From NCBI GenBank assembly GCA_025765615.1, contig JAIVFJ010000125.1:124001-188000 (forward strand): a stretch of DNA of 64,000 nt, given 5' to 3'. The position numbers and the translations under genes are program-made. Shown here piece after piece: positions 11,095-22,565 of this stretch. The notes under the pieces were generated by a model. The model was not told the origin of the DNA, made no database searches, and saw nothing but the letters and a program-made list of their open reading frames with translations. Position 1 is the stretch's first letter. Each line of letters starts with the position of its first letter. This DNA comes from Zopfochytrium polystomum (lineage: Eukaryota > Chytridiomycota > Chytridiomycetes > Chytridiales > Chytridiaceae).

Positions 11095-13369
11095 ATGGCG
11101 GACGAGAAAAAGTCTGATTCGATTTCCGACTCAACAACTGCAACAGCAACAACGAGCGCAACAGCAATGACGAGCAGCATCCCCACCGCCAAGGGCGTCA
11201 CCATCCTCGGGCCCGTGCCCGCAAAGTACGCGGACGTCCTCAGCCTGCCCGCCCAGGACTTTGTCGCCACCATCCAGAGGTGCGTTGCGTTGCGTTGCGT
11301 TGCGTTGCGTGCGTTGCGTGCGTGTGTGCGTGCGTCCTTGCGCGGCGCGCGTGAGGCGGTGTGTGTGGGGTGGCGGCTTCGGGACGTTGGGTGGTGCGCG
11401 CCGCGAAGTGTGTTGATTGAGGGTGGTATCGTGGAAAAAAGCCAGATGATAATCATCTTGACATCCCGATTAGAGCTTTCAATGGCCGGCGGAAGGCCCT
11501 TCTTCAGCGCCGCGTGGAACGCCAAAAGGAGATCGACGCAGGTAATCCGTTGATAATCAACCCCTGCTGCTGGCCGTTGCGCAACGCTACTGCCAGCACG
11601 AGAAAGCCCTGCCATATGTTGTTTCTTACCCTGACGGCTGCCTTCATCACACAGGAAAATTCCCCGACTTCCTGCCCGAAACCAAATGGATCCGGGACGA
11701 TCTGACCTGGAAGGTGAGACTGAGCCCTTGAGCTGTCCCATTGGTCTCCCGTTGACCCGACTATCGCGCGAAAACCCCCAGGCTGCACCACCTGCACCCG
11801 GCCTCGCCGACCGCCGTGTCGAAATCACTGGCCCCGTCGACCGCAAGATGGTCATTAACGCGCTCAACTCTGGCGCCGCCACCTACATGGCCGATTTCGA
11901 AGGTGTCGTTCGTTTACTAATTTTTCTATTCCACGTGTGTCTGACGTCACAATGACACTTCGTCAATCAGACTCAAACGCCCCAACATGGCTGAACAACA
12001 TCAGTGGACAGGCGAACTTGCGCGACGCGAACCTTCGCACCATCACCTACACCGCGCCGAACGGCAAGTACTACAAGCTGAAGGAAGGGCGTTTGGCGAC
12101 GCTGATTGTGCGGTAAGTCTGAATTCTAGGCGTACCCACCAGCGAACACGGCAGCTGACGACGATTCCCCACCTCAGTCCCAGAGGATGGCACTTGGAAG
12201 AGAAGCACTTCCTCGTGGACGGACAACCGTGCTCCGGCTCCATTTTTGACTTTGCGCTCTACTTCTTCCACAACGCACACGCCACCATCAAAATCGGCGC
12301 CGGGCCATACTTTTACCTTCCCAAAATGGAATCCCACCTCGAAGCGCGTCTTTGGAACGACATTTTCAATCTCGCGCAGGACATGCTTGGAGTCCCGCGG
12401 GGAACAATCCGTGGAACCGTCTTGATCGAAACCATCATGGCCTCGTTCGAAATGGACGAAATTATCTACGAGTTGAGGGACCATTCGAGCGGACTGAACT
12501 GTGGACGATGGGACTACATCTTTTCGTACATCAAGCGCCTCCGCAACCACCCGCAGTTTGTGCTCCCAGACCGTGCCGATGTCGGCATGACGAGCCCCTT
12601 CATGGACGCCTACGTCCGCCTCCTCATCAAAACTTGCCACCTTCGTGGAGTCCACGCGATGGGCGGTATGGCTGCGCAGATCCCGATCAAAGATGACAAG
12701 GTGGCGAACGACGCTGCGATGGCCAAGGTCCGCGCGGACAAGCTGCGTGAGGTGACGGCCGGCCACGACGGCACGTGGGTGGCGCACCCGGACCTGGTCA
12801 AGATCGCGCTCGAGATCTTCAACAAGCACATGCCGCAACCGAACCAGCTCTTTGTGCGCCGCGAGGACGTGCACGTCACGGGGCAGGACCTGCTGTCGCC
12901 AAAGGGCACCGGCGGCAAGATTACAGAGAAGGGCGTCAGGAACAACTTGAACGTTGCGCTGCAGTACATGGAGGCGTGGCTGCGCGGCTTGGGCTGCGTG
13001 CCGATTCACAACTTGATGGAGGACGCCGCGACGGCCGAGATTTCGCGCTCGCAGCTGTGGCAGTGGGTTCGTCACCGGGCTCAGACGGCCGAGGGCATTG
13101 CCGTCACCCCCGAATGGGCCGAAAAGGTCCTCGAGGAGGAGGTCAACGCCATCAAGCAGCAAATGGGCGAGGCACGGTTCGCGAAGTCTCAGTTTGTCAA
13201 GGCGAAGGAGTTTTTGAAGGGAACCATCATGGGCGGAGACTACGCCGAGTTCTTGACGGTGAGTGTCTTCCTAAAAAATTTACGACGAATAGGGGTGTTC
13301 TGACTTTTTGTTCAGACTCTTTGCTACGACTCGATCTTGACCATCACGTCAGGATCGGCCAAGATTTAA
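11095..13369 (+). CDS. malate synthase (glyoxylate cycle)
   Basis: Seven exons: 11095-11279, 11474-11541, 11655-11713, 11782-11902, 11971-12112, 12178-13258, 13316-13369; 569 residues, all phases consistent. It condenses glyoxylate with acetyl-CoA to give malate and CoA, letting the cell grow on acetate or fatty acids. The family signature [16 protein letters not shown] is complete. RGTVLIET and [17 protein letters not shown] carry the usual active-site acidic residues. A Ser/Thr-rich N-terminal stretch of about 30 residues precedes the conserved domain. The protein ends in Ala-Lys-Ile rather than the usual SKL; AKI acts as a peroxisomal targeting signal in some yeasts, so peroxisomal import is plausible. 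The intron at 11542-11654 is also open in one frame, but retaining it would insert text between EIDAG and KFPDFLPE that the family lacks. Confidence 0.96.
11280..11335 (+). repeat. GTTGC pentanucleotide repeat at a splice donor
   Basis: Intron 1 of malate synthase begins GTGCGTTGCGTTGCG and repeats the TTGCG unit, then GTGCG-type units. Several near-identical GTGCGT donor hexamers therefore sit side by side. Confidence 0.8.
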
Positions 13370-13593
13370 ACATGCGTTACTGTTGTTGATTCGCTGGGCT
13401 GCATCTCGAGTTTCTTAGCACTTTTGTCCACCGTTAGTCACCTCTCATTTTACTGGTCGCACAGCTGTACCATTTTTGAAGTTGGTTTTATTCTTTGTAT
13501 TCCGATTGAGTGGTTGCGTCGCTCACATCCTGCAGCGAAAATGGCACCAACATCACCAATAAATTACTTTGACCAATTCGTATCTCTTCAGCG

Positions 13594-15235
13594 TTAACCT
13601 GGCTGTCCGTCGGTTTTTGGCCGTTTGTTGGCGCTGTCCGCGTTTGCGGCGAGACGATCGCCGTCCCACTCGCGGTTGGTTCTCTTTGAGCCGTTGTCGC
13701 TCGCCGCCGTTATGTCGCCCGGTGCCCCAGTGGCCGGTGCCGCATTGCTCTCATCGCCACCGCCGCTGTCACCTCCAGCGCTCGCGCTCGCACCTCCGGT
13801 TCCTTTCAAGTAAGAGCTGAGCGGCTGCACAAAGTCCCTATCGTACAGCGCAATCGCCTCCTTGACCTTGTCGAGCGCGCTGTCCCCTTGCTGCTTGAGC
13901 CGCCGGTCAAGAGCGGCCGACGCATCCGCCACCACAGAGGCTTTTGCCGCCGACAGCAGGCCGGCGAGGCGCTCGTCGATGAGCTCAACGAGTGCAGGCG
14001 GGAGCGAGGCAAGCGGAACCGGCGGCTGCAGCGGGGTAGCTGCATTTGCCAAAGCCGATGACGAGGACGACGCAGCCGCCGACGCCGGCTCACTCTCCGC
14101 CCCCCCAACGCTTCCGCCAGACGCCGCAGGCTGCACCAACCGCACGGCCCTCGCAAGCTCCTCTGCCCTTCGCGCCAGCGCATCCACCCTCTCCCTCACC
14201 ACCGCGCCACCCCCCGCGATCTCCGCCGCGCGCCGCTCCACATCCCCGACCCGCCCCTCCATCTCCCTCACCCGCCCAACCAACCCCCTCACGTCCTCGA
14301 CGCCCACGTTCCCGAGCCGCGCAACCGCCGCGTGGAACCTCACCAGCGCGGCGTCGACCTCCGCGCGCGTGCGTGCCGCCAGCGGGTCCGCGCCCGCGAC
14401 CGGATCGCCGGTGGTGGTGCCGGTTTGCTCAAAGCGCCGCAGGGCGTCGAGGGCGTCGCGGACGTCGTCGGCGTGGCGGGCGACGAGGCGGGTGGTTTCG
14501 TCGCGGGCGCGGGCAACCGTCGCGGTGGCGTGGGTGGTGAGGCGGGCGGTGATGTCGACGGCGTGGCTGTCGAGCTGGCCGCGGAGGCGGGCGACGTCGC
14601 GCGTGCGTTGCTGGTGGAGAAGGGGTGTGGGGTCGGAGTGCGGGTGTGTGTGGGCGTGCGTGAGAACTAGACTACTCATCGGTTTTATCCAACACCCAAC
14701 CACCAGAAATGAAAAGGAGAATCGAGTCATGCCAAAGGGGTAGTTACCTCCAGCTCGTTCTCGAGCGCCTGGACCCTCCGCATAAGCGGATCGACGATCT
14801 CCCTGGTGCGCTGCTCGAAAATGCCGACTACGCTGTCCACGTTCTCCTTGAAGTGGGCTTTGATCCACTCTTTTGTGTGCGACTGGAGCGACCGAGCGGC
14901 GGCGTCAAGGCGCGTGTCGAACGCTCGGCGGAGATCATCAATCTCTCCGGCTGTGTGCGTTCCGGAGAGGCGGGTCAGGTTGCAGATTTAGCGAGTTATT
15001 TAGGACGAATGGTTGCGCCAGCTCCGTGACTTTTTGGAAACGCACCGATGCGCTTGCGCCGTTCTTCCGCAGTGCGAGTGTTTGATCCCAAGGCCGCGGC
15101 GTATATCGGATCTGTGGGCGCGGCGCCGGGATCGGCTGCCGTTGCCGGGGCAAGGAGGGGTAGCCCGGCGCCCTGGGCCGCCCTGAGCTTGCGTCGCGCG
15201 TCCGAGGCCGCGAAGAGGCTGGTGACAAGGTCCAT
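13594..15235 (-). CDS. coiled-coil protein of unknown function
   Basis: Proposed exons 15046-15235, 14748-14950 and 13594-14610; 469 residues with matching phases. The start is the ATG at 15235 (MDLVTSLFAASDARRK). The donor GTGCGT at 15045 was preferred because it resembles other donors here and gives RKRIAGEIDDLRRAF. The protein is mostly charged helical heptads: SLQSHTKEWIKAHFKENVD, EQRTREIVDPLMRRVQALENE, then about 180 residues rich in R, A, E and D (LARRAEELARAVR). A Gly/Ser/Ala-rich tail ends KRTNREWDGDRL...NKRPKTDGQPG, with a possible basic nuclear signal KRPK. I cannot assign a family. It converges on malate synthase, with about 220 bp between stop codons, and the ZC2HC1 gene lies just upstream on the same strand. 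Confidence 0.7.
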
Positions 15236-15345
15236 CCCAAGGATGTTCAACCAACAAGTTCGGTAGCACCAGTCTATTCGCCGAAAACACCCGCATCTCC
15301 TCCAACATCTAATTCCCACAACCAGAACCGAACGCTGCTCACACC

Positions 15346-16916
15346 TCAGCGGCGTCGTGTCGGCGAAGCGGGCGCGCCAGCACCCGGTGCCGACGGTGCA
15401 GCAGCCACCGGCTTCTTTTTCGGTAGCGGGGGCTTGTACCCCATCCTCTTCTTCATCGCCTCCTCCCTTCTCTCCTTCTCCCCGCCACCGGCAGCGCCGC
15501 CACCGCCCGCGGCTGCGGGCCCCGTCCCGCCTCCTCCCCTCGCGCCACCCTGCGCCGACACGGACGGTGACGGCTTCGGCTTGTGCTTGTTCGTTGCGCA
15601 GATGGGGATGTGCCGCTCCGCGGCGACGGGGCTGAACCGGCGCAAGCAGTGCTCGCACTGGACGTAATCTGGGTCGGGCTCGGAGGGGACGAAGGGCTGC
15701 GAGGCGCCGCTGCCGCCCGCGTCGAGGTTGCGGTTGGCGCGGACCATGCGAATAAAGTTTTCGTGCTTGACACGCCAGTTGGACTTCTTCGGGGCGGGGT
15801 CTGGTTTGGCGCCCTGTACGTGTGGATAAAGAGACGTTTTTGTGTGTTTTTAAGGGAGAGTGGTAAATATCAGAGGACCGTTCAAGAAGAATCGAGGAGC
15901 GTGCTGAGCTCACTTTTTGCTTAGAGTCCCCACCAGCGATCTGCTTTTTCAGCGCGTATTGCTCCAACTCGGTACCCTTTACGCGAGCTTTCGCCGTATC
16001 GAAAACCTTTCGCTTCTTGAGCTTTGAGCATGCGGCCATGTGTTTCTCCTGAGAAAGGGTAAGAGAGCATCAACCAAGGTTGTGACCGATCCACTCCCAG
16101 ACACTTCCCCAATCTCACCAGTCGATCGACAGCAAACTTCCTCCCGCAGTACTCGCATGGGTCCCGGTCCTCCTCGTCGCCGGCCACCGCCTCCTGGATC
16201 GAATCCTCGTCAAAGCTATCGGCCGACCGGAACGCCGCCTCCTGCTTCTTCAGCGCAGCAGCCCTGCGCCGCCTCCGCTCCTCCTCCTCGTCGTCATCGT
16301 CCTCGTCGTCATACGTATCCGGCGCGACCTCCATCCGCCGGTGGATAACCCGCGTCGACGGGTCCTTGGGGTCCGTCCGTCGCACCGAGGATGGATAGTC
16401 CATCTGCGCCGCCGGGGCCGCTGTCGTCTGATCGGCCCGGCGGAGGACGCGGTGGTGTCGCGGAGACTCTCGGTCGCTGTAACGTTGCGAGTCGGAGGCG
16501 TAGTGGGTGGCGGCGGCGTCGGAGCGGAGGCTCGATGTCGATGTTGTGGTCGATGACGCGACGGAGGGCATGTCGCTCAGGGACCGTCGCTGCCGGGCGG
16601 CTCTGCCACCACCGCCACCGCCGTTGCTGCTGGCGGCCAGGGACTCGTTTGAGGATCCGTCGTATCGCTGCTGATGTGGCAGCGACGACAGCGTGCCGGA
16701 CGAGAAGGATAGCGCAGCGGTCGCGTGGGCTGGCCTGACGTTTTTGCGGATGCACTTGGCCTGGTGGCCGGCGAGGGCGGTTGAGGGGAAGCTGCCGCCG
16801 CAGACGTGGCACAGCTTTGTGCCTGGCGGCGGGCGGCCCGGCGGCGCCGATGGTGCGTACGGGTCCGCAGCGCCGGCGACGGGACCTGTGTTGCGGTAGC
16901 GGTTCGCGGAGATCAT
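15346..16916 (-). CDS. ZC2HC1-type protein with three C2HC zinc fingers
   Basis: Exons 16119-16916, 15914-16048 and 15346-15813, all phase 0; 466 residues. Three C-x2-C-x11-H-x3-C fingers are visible: CHVC...HQAKC (36-55), CEYC...HMAAC (254-273) and CEHC...HIPIC (364-383). The second is followed by SKLKKRKVFDTAKARVKGTE, the hallmark of the ZC2HC1A/B family. Long Ser-rich and acidic low-complexity stretches separate fingers 1 and 2, and the C-terminus is Gly/Ala-rich and basic. From general knowledge, this family is found mainly in organisms with cilia or flagella and is thought to act around axonemes or centrioles. That would suit a fungus with zoospores, but localisation here is inference. 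Introns are 100 and 70 bp. Confidence 0.88.
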
Positions 16917-16919
16917 TCC

Positions 16920-17740
16920 CAGCTAAGGCGATCTCGGGATCTCGGGAGGGGCCTGATGAGGAGTATGAGCCAGAGCCAACGCTTCGGCTGGCTATCCCTT
17001 TGTTGTTGGTGTATTTTTTCTGTTCACACGACTGGACAATTCATTTTGCAGGTTTTGCCAACACTCTTTGCACTAGCAAATTCGGAACTCCTCCTGATCC
17101 CTCCTTACACGACGATGGCCCCGCACGGCGCCTGCCGTCTGACGACGAGTGGGGCCGCGGTTCAGCCCCGCCATCCGCTCGCTCGATTGTGTTTTTTCTT
17201 GTCGGTTGGCGGTGCCGGTTCACCACTGCGATGATAGTCAACGAGGGTTGCAGTATCTGAATGCAGATGAAGCCCTGCAGTTTGTTCGTCGTGTTGGTGA
17301 TGAAGGTCTGTTAGGCTAAACCAATGCGAGTGCGGGTGCCGACGGCGACACGGTAGTCGATGGCCTTCAGCGGGAAGATTGTGCGGGCCAGGCGCCGATG
17401 ATGCCGCCTTCACCCCGGACAAGTCTTTTTGAAAGCCAAAATAAAAAAGAAGGTGCATAAGACCACATTGCACGAAATTGAATTGCCTGTTCTTGTCGCG
17501 GGAGTTGTCCGATTCGACTGGTGCCACCCGTGCGCATACAGCGTTGTCTTGCGGCTGTGCTGACACAAAGACAAACAAGCAGCCAAGCCACCCACACTCG
17601 AGAAACATCACCGTGGGTCAGTGGCTGTCCCTCATGAATCATCGATCCTTCGATCGAACAAAAGAGAAAGGGAAATGAGAACGGAAAGGAAAGAAAAGGA
17701 GAAACTCCAAGACTGTGCGTAAACTGCGGAGTGCCACGCT
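16920..17740. other. intergenic region, no supported gene
   Basis: Several open frames of 60-170 codons overlap on both strands, but none has a recognisable domain or a coherent exon set. One minus-strand pair of segments (ARTIFPLKAIDYRVAVG and TFITNTTNKLQGFIC) looks protein-like and could be remains of a gene. I see nothing firmer. Confidence 0.4.
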
Positions 17741-17748
17741 TATATAAG
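17741..17748 (+). promoter_or_regulatory. TATA box of the small Ser/Ala-rich gene
   Basis: TATATAAG lies 144 bp before the ATG at 17885, followed by a CA- and CAA-rich leader without any ATG. Confidence 0.55.
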
Positions 17749-17810
17749 GTCGCGCTCCCTTCCATCCCAAACCCTATACACATTACCCAAAAAGCAACCA
17801 AAGCGACATC

Positions 17811-17877
17811 CACACACACACACACACACACCCTACAACAACAACAACAACAACAGCAACAACAACAACAACAAGCA
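17811..17877 (+). repeat. (CA)n plus (CAA)n leader repeat
   Basis: About ten CA units are followed by an almost pure run of CAA triplets with one CAG. The run ends 8 bp before the start codon at 17885 and would be an unstructured 5' UTR. Confidence 0.85.
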
Positions 17878-17884
17878 ACCACTC

Positions 17885-18139
17885 ATGGTGCACACAAACT
17901 CGCCCGGCGCCGTCGCCTCCCTGACCCCCAAGACAAGGGTGTTTGCCCCCAAGGGTTCCGCCGCCTCCTTTTCCTCCTCATCGTCGCCGTCGTCGGCGGG
18001 GCTGCCGCTCTACAAGGCGCCGACCAATGCTTCTGCAGCTTCTGCCGCATCAAAGGGGTCAGCAATGTCATCAGCATCCTCCAAAATCCAGCAGTTCTTC
18101 AGCCTCTTTGGATCGGGCAAGGTCCCACCCTCGCAGTGA
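17885..18139 (+). CDS. small Ser/Ala-rich protein of unknown function
   Basis: A single-exon frame of 84 residues with a TATA box and a CAA-repeat leader upstream. The composition is dominated by Ser, Ala and Pro (FSSSSSPSSAGLP). There is one non-simple block, SSKIQQFFSLFGSGKVPP, near the C-terminus. There is no signal peptide or membrane segment. The promoter-like context is the main reason to believe in it. I recognise no family. Confidence 0.5.
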   Translation: MVHTNSPGAVASLTPKTRVFAPKGSAASFSSSSSPSSAGLPLYKAPTNASAASAASKGSAMSSASSKIQQFFSLFGSGKVPPSQ

Positions 18140-18510
18140 GCCTGCAGTGACGCAGAGGGCCCGCCAATCCATACCCGAACCCATCCAATTTCCCAGTCCT
18201 TAAACTTATTCTTTGTCACTCGCACACGCTATGCGCCCCGCCTGGAATGCCATTCACGTCAAGTGTTGCTCCCACATTTTTTACCCTTTGCTTCGTCTAG
18301 ATTTGGAGCGACTGCCTCCATTCATATCCTGCCAGCCCCCCATTTTGAAGGGGTGTGTGTGTGCTTTTCTTCATCTTTGCATGCACGCACACACAATTGA
18401 CAATTGAATAGAATGGAACGAACGCAACGCGCAACTGTGGCGTGTAAGTCATTTTTGTTGGGGGAGAAAAAGAAGACTTACGATTTGCCGATTGGTCCTT
18501 CAGACCCCCG

Positions 18511-18514
<4 letters not shown>

Positions 18515-18554
<40 letters not shown>
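18515..18554. repeat. (GA)n microsatellite
   Basis: Twenty GA units lie about 165 bp upstream of the carboxypeptidase start. A poly(A) run of roughly two dozen bases follows around 18654-18677. Confidence 0.9.
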
Positions 18555-18556
<2 letters not shown>

Positions 18557-18718
18557 CGACCAAGTCCATTTTAGGAAGCGGCGACAGCGCAGCACGTGGA
18601 CGGAAGATTGCATAATAAAGACAAACGAAAGAAGGAAAGAGAAGAGAAGAGCCAAAAAAAAAAAAAAAAAAAAAAAATTTCTTTCTCTTTCCAAAAAAGC
18701 GACCTCATCGACCTTCAA

Positions 18719-20099
18719 ATGGCCAAGCACTCCAACAGTCGCGGCCTTCGCCGCCGACGCCTCGCCGCCGCGCTCGCCGCTGGCGCCGTTCTCGTCGGCA
18801 TCGCAGTCCCCGCCGCAGTATCCGCCGCACCCGCCGCGTCGTACAACAAGCTCTTCTCGTGCGCAATCGCCACCCCCGAGCACGCCCACACCCTCGCCTC
18901 GCTGCACCTCGATGTCTGGACCCACCGCATCCAGCCCAACGCCGCCGCTGACGTCCGCGTCAAGTCGCTGGCCGAGGCCGCGCGGCTGCGCACCGCTCTC
19001 CCGAACCTGTGCACCATCAAGAACCATGACGTTTACGCCGATGCCGCCACCCCCGAGGACGCCGCCTTGGCCGCGAACACGCTCGTCAACGCCGCCACAG
19101 ACACCTTCTTCAACTCGTACCAGACCTACGACAATATCGTCGCGAAGCTCAAGACCCTCAGTACCACGTACCCAGGCCTGACAACGTACACGGCGTCGAT
19201 TGGAACGACGATCGAGGGGCGCGCCATCCCGTCCTTGATCGTCACGGACAACTCTGTCGCGGCGACGAACAAGAAGATGATCTGGTGGAACGGCGGCCAG
19301 CACGCACGCGAGTGGATCTCGCCCGCGGTCGTGATGTACATCACCACGAAGCTGCTCTCCAACGCGAACGCCGAGCCGTACGCGACGTGGCTGAAGACCA
19401 CCCAGTTCGTGATCACTCCCATTAACAACCCGGACGGCTACGCCTACACTTTCACCGGAGACCGTCTGGTGAGTCGCTTTGTGTTTATATTTCTTCCGTA
19501 GTCTAACGCCCTCAACTTTAATCCAGTGGCGCAAGAACCGTCGCAACAATGGAGACGGCACGTACGGCGTCGACTTGAACCGCAACTGGGACGAGCACTG
19601 GGGCTACGTTGGCGCCAGCACGGACACGAGCGACGAAACCTACCAGGGCACCGCCGCGTTCTCGGAGCCCGAAAGCAAGGCCATGTCCAACTACATCCTC
19701 TCTTTCTCGAATCGACTCTCCGGCATCGACTTCCACTCGTACTCGCAGCTCGTTCTTCGCAGCTGGGGCTGGACGTCGACGCCGTCCAAGAACGAGGCCG
19801 TCCTCAAGAAGCTCGGAGACGGCATGGCGTCCGCGATCAAGACCAACTCGGGCAAGAGTTACACGTCCGAGCCTGGCGCCGGGCTCTACCCCGCTTCGGG
19901 CTGCACCGACGACTGGATGACGGCAAAGGCGAAAATGTCCGGCTGGACTATCGAGCTGCGCGACACGGGCTCTTACGGATTCAAGCTGCCCGCGTCGCAG
20001 ATCGTCCCCACCGGCGATGAGATCTGGGCCGCCATGAACTTTTACGTGCCGTTTGTCTTGAACAACACCATCCCTTACAACACTCCGCCGTCCAGCTGA
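18719..20099 (+). CDS. secreted zinc carboxypeptidase, M14A family
   Basis: Exons 18719-19468 and 19527-20099; 440 residues. A signal/anchor segment of about 38 residues (LAAALAAGAVLVGIAVPAAVSA) precedes an activation peptide of roughly 90 residues (SLHLDVWTHRIQPN...). The peptidase domain then opens with YQTYDNIVAKLKTL. Zinc ligands are His195 and Glu198 in GGQHAREW and His320 in DFHSYSQ. The carboxylate-binding Asn/Arg pair lies in GVDLNRNW, and the general-base Glu393 in TIELRDTGSYGF. All residues needed for activity are present. The enzyme removes C-terminal residues from peptides outside the cell, as in saprotroph nutrition. One 58-bp intron. The start at 18719 was chosen because the upstream part of the frame is a lysine run from poly(A). 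Confidence 0.95.
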
Positions 20100-21731
20100 T
20101 TCCTACCCCAGCTTTTCGCCCGAGGCCTGTCGTTGGAAACCAAATCTCCCTCCAAACCTCTCTCTAGTTTTTCCTCATTAATGAAATTGACCTCAACCCC
20201 GTTCCCCTTTTCTTTCCAACTTTGTGCTGCATACCCTCTCAATGATTCGTTTGAGTGGGCAGCAAGTCTGGAGACAAATTCACACTAATCAAATACGAAC
20301 CGATGTGAACTCGAGTTCTAACACCAAAAATGTGGGTTCTAGCAAGTTGACGGAATGTTCCAGTTGAAATGTCGATTTGCACCGTGCCAGGACCGATGAG
20401 CAATTGCACCCCAACATTAGGGGGAACCACTTTAATGGAACGGTATTATTCATTTGCGCAATCTGCGAAACAAGTCCTGGGGCAAAATAAATGCTGGAAC
20501 GATGGGGCGAATATTTGGTGGCCACACTTCAGAAAAATTGCGAGAAAGATTGCTCGTATGATTGCCAGGTTGATTTTTGACTTTGGCAGCGAAGGTATTC
20601 TGGGAGCTGCCGCCATTCGTGCTCTCATTGGCGGTAAGATGCTCTGTTGCTGGCGCGATAGAATGAACTGTGAACGCAGCAACGCAACGGCAGGTCTAGT
20701 GTTTCTTTCCTTAAATATTACCACGTTTGCCCCGACGCTGACAAACTTTTCCGTTATGGCTTACTTCATCGAGCGACCACGCACACCCATCAGAAGAGCA
20801 ACCGGTAGTGCACGCTTTCCCCACTCCTCTGATTCACTTATCCTCCTGCAATCAAGCAAACAATATTAACAAGTGCTTTTATTCTTTGTTCACACCACCC
20901 AACCCCAACACCGGTGGAACTCCCAGGAAAACGCGCCGAAGGCGATCCGATGCACAAAGACTCTGAACCCATCTGGGACTATGGCTACCGCGATCCGCAG
21001 ATCACGAGCACGACGACCGCCGCGGCCGACTACTCGGTCAAGCGCGTCGACCCGCGCGCGCGGCCGCAGCGCAGGATCATTTTCGGGTCGTTCGGGGCCG
21101 GCGAGGATCACGTCCGGTTCCTGAACTTCCGGACGCGGACGTTGTGTTTAAGAGGCGGGCAAAGGTCGCGGGCGGCGGCGGTGCGACGGCTGCTGGGGAA
21201 GGCGGTGCTGGTGGCGGTGCGGTTGCGGCGGGTGCAAAGGGCAGACGGAGGGAAGAGTTGAGTGCTGTGCTAATTTTGAGACGTATCGCAGTTGCATTTG
21301 ATCTGAAAGGTTTTCGAGGACAGGGAGTCTATTAGGCTAACGTCGACGCACAAGAAGCATTTCGCCGCCGGTGGGTTCGTGTTGGACAGCAGTCTTTCTG
21401 CAGCGGCGGCAGGGAAGCCTGCAGGGCTGCCAACTCCAAAGGTTCGCCAGACATTTTCGGCGCCTATCCAGTTTCTATCTCACATTTGGTTGTGCTTAGA
21501 GCGAGGCTCTGTTCACTGTTGCATCGTCCACGCTTTTGGATACCATCAAGGCCGCACAGCGACGGTAGTTGTGAGAGGGTGATCGTGCGAGAGGAGTTTA
21601 TGAACGTCAAGTTAGAGGGAAAGTCACAAAAATATATGCAGTTTATTTTTTTGATGTGGGTGCCTTCTCGTTCCTTCGACCCGTCGACTCCAAACAAAAT
21701 CTGTCGCTGCGCGCGAAAGACGTCCCAAGAC
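20100..21731. other. intergenic region with two weak ORFs
   Basis: No recognisable gene. At 20369-20869 (+) a 166-codon frame contains an amphipathic stretch (FRKIARKIARMIARLIF) but lacks gene context. At 20950-21260 (+), text such as IWDYGYRDPQITS and RRIIFGSFGAGEDH looks coding but loses frame after about 65 residues and resumes in another frame as ADVVFKRRAKV. That may be a decayed gene. Neither is assigned. Confidence 0.35.
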
Positions 21732-22343
21732 TCACTTTTCGATGAGCGCAACGCACTCAATCTCCACCAGGGCGTCCCTCGGCAGCCGGGCGACCTCGAC
21801 GGCTGATCGCGCTGGCCGCGCCTCGCCAAAGGCCTTTGCGTAGACCTCGTTCATCTTTGCAAAGTCGTTCATATCCTGAAGTGAGCGGGGAAAACGGAGG
21901 GATCAATAACAATCGCCGACAATGCAGAGGCGGGACACCACACCTTCAAAAACACGGTTGTCTTCACGACGCGATCGAACGACGAGCCGCCAGCCTCGAC
22001 GACGGCGCGGAGGTTCTTCAGTGCCTGCGCGGTCTGGGTTTGGATGTCTGTTCCGACAATCTCCATGGTGGTGGGGTCGAAGGCGATCTGACCGGCCGTG
22101 TAGAGGAAGCCGTTGGCGGCGACGGCCTGGGAGTAAGGGCCTGGAGTTGTTCGAGGAGCGCACCGTTGAGAATTTGATAAGAGAGGCAGGGTTGCAGGCA
22201 GGGAGCGGCGTGGCTCTCACGTGCAGAGGAGGGTGTGCGATGAGGAGGAGGAGGAGGAGGAGTAGGAGGAGGTTAGCGCGATACGCACCGATGGCCTTGG
22301 GGGCGAGCTCTGTCGCGACGTGGCGGAACGCTGCAGTTGCCAT
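21732..22343 (-). CDS. RidA/YjgF/Mmf1 family enamine/imine deaminase
   Basis: Exons 22289-22343, 21944-22140 and 21732-21875; 131 residues, the family's usual length. The domain opens with [19 protein letters not shown] and continues with [42 protein letters not shown] and ends [18 protein letters not shown]. The last block carries the conserved Arg and Glu that bind and deaminate 2-aminoacrylate-derived enamines/imines released by PLP enzymes. The protein forms a trimer in known members. The short N-terminus ([13 protein letters not shown]) is not a clear mitochondrial presequence, so cytosolic or mitochondrial location is open. Introns are 148 and 68 bp; intron 1 contains GGA/TCC-rich simple sequence. 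Confidence 0.95.
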
Positions 22344-22565
22344 TATGATGATTGATTGAGTGATGGCTGATTCTGTTTGTTGTTGGGCTGGGTTTTTGTG
22401 TGTTGCAATATTAATATTAATATATTTATTTTCGTTGACATGAGCCACACGTGACCCGACTGACCCCCCGACTAACCAACCCGACTCTCCCTCTCTTTCT
22501 CTCCCTCTGTTCATCCGTTCATCATCAGGCTGAAAATTCAAATCACATCTGTGTGGTGAGTCCCG

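Noticed and set aside
11542..11654. Open in-frame text between malate synthase exons 2 and 3
   Set aside because: Removing it joins EIDAG to KFPDFLPE as in all malate synthases; it has good GTAATC...CACAG ends.
12071..13162. 363-codon minus-strand frame
   Set aside because: Mirror of malate synthase exon 6; no domain of its own.
18500..19585. 361-codon minus-strand frame
   Set aside because: Antisense of carboxypeptidase exon 1, ending in a Ser/Leu run from the GA microsatellite.
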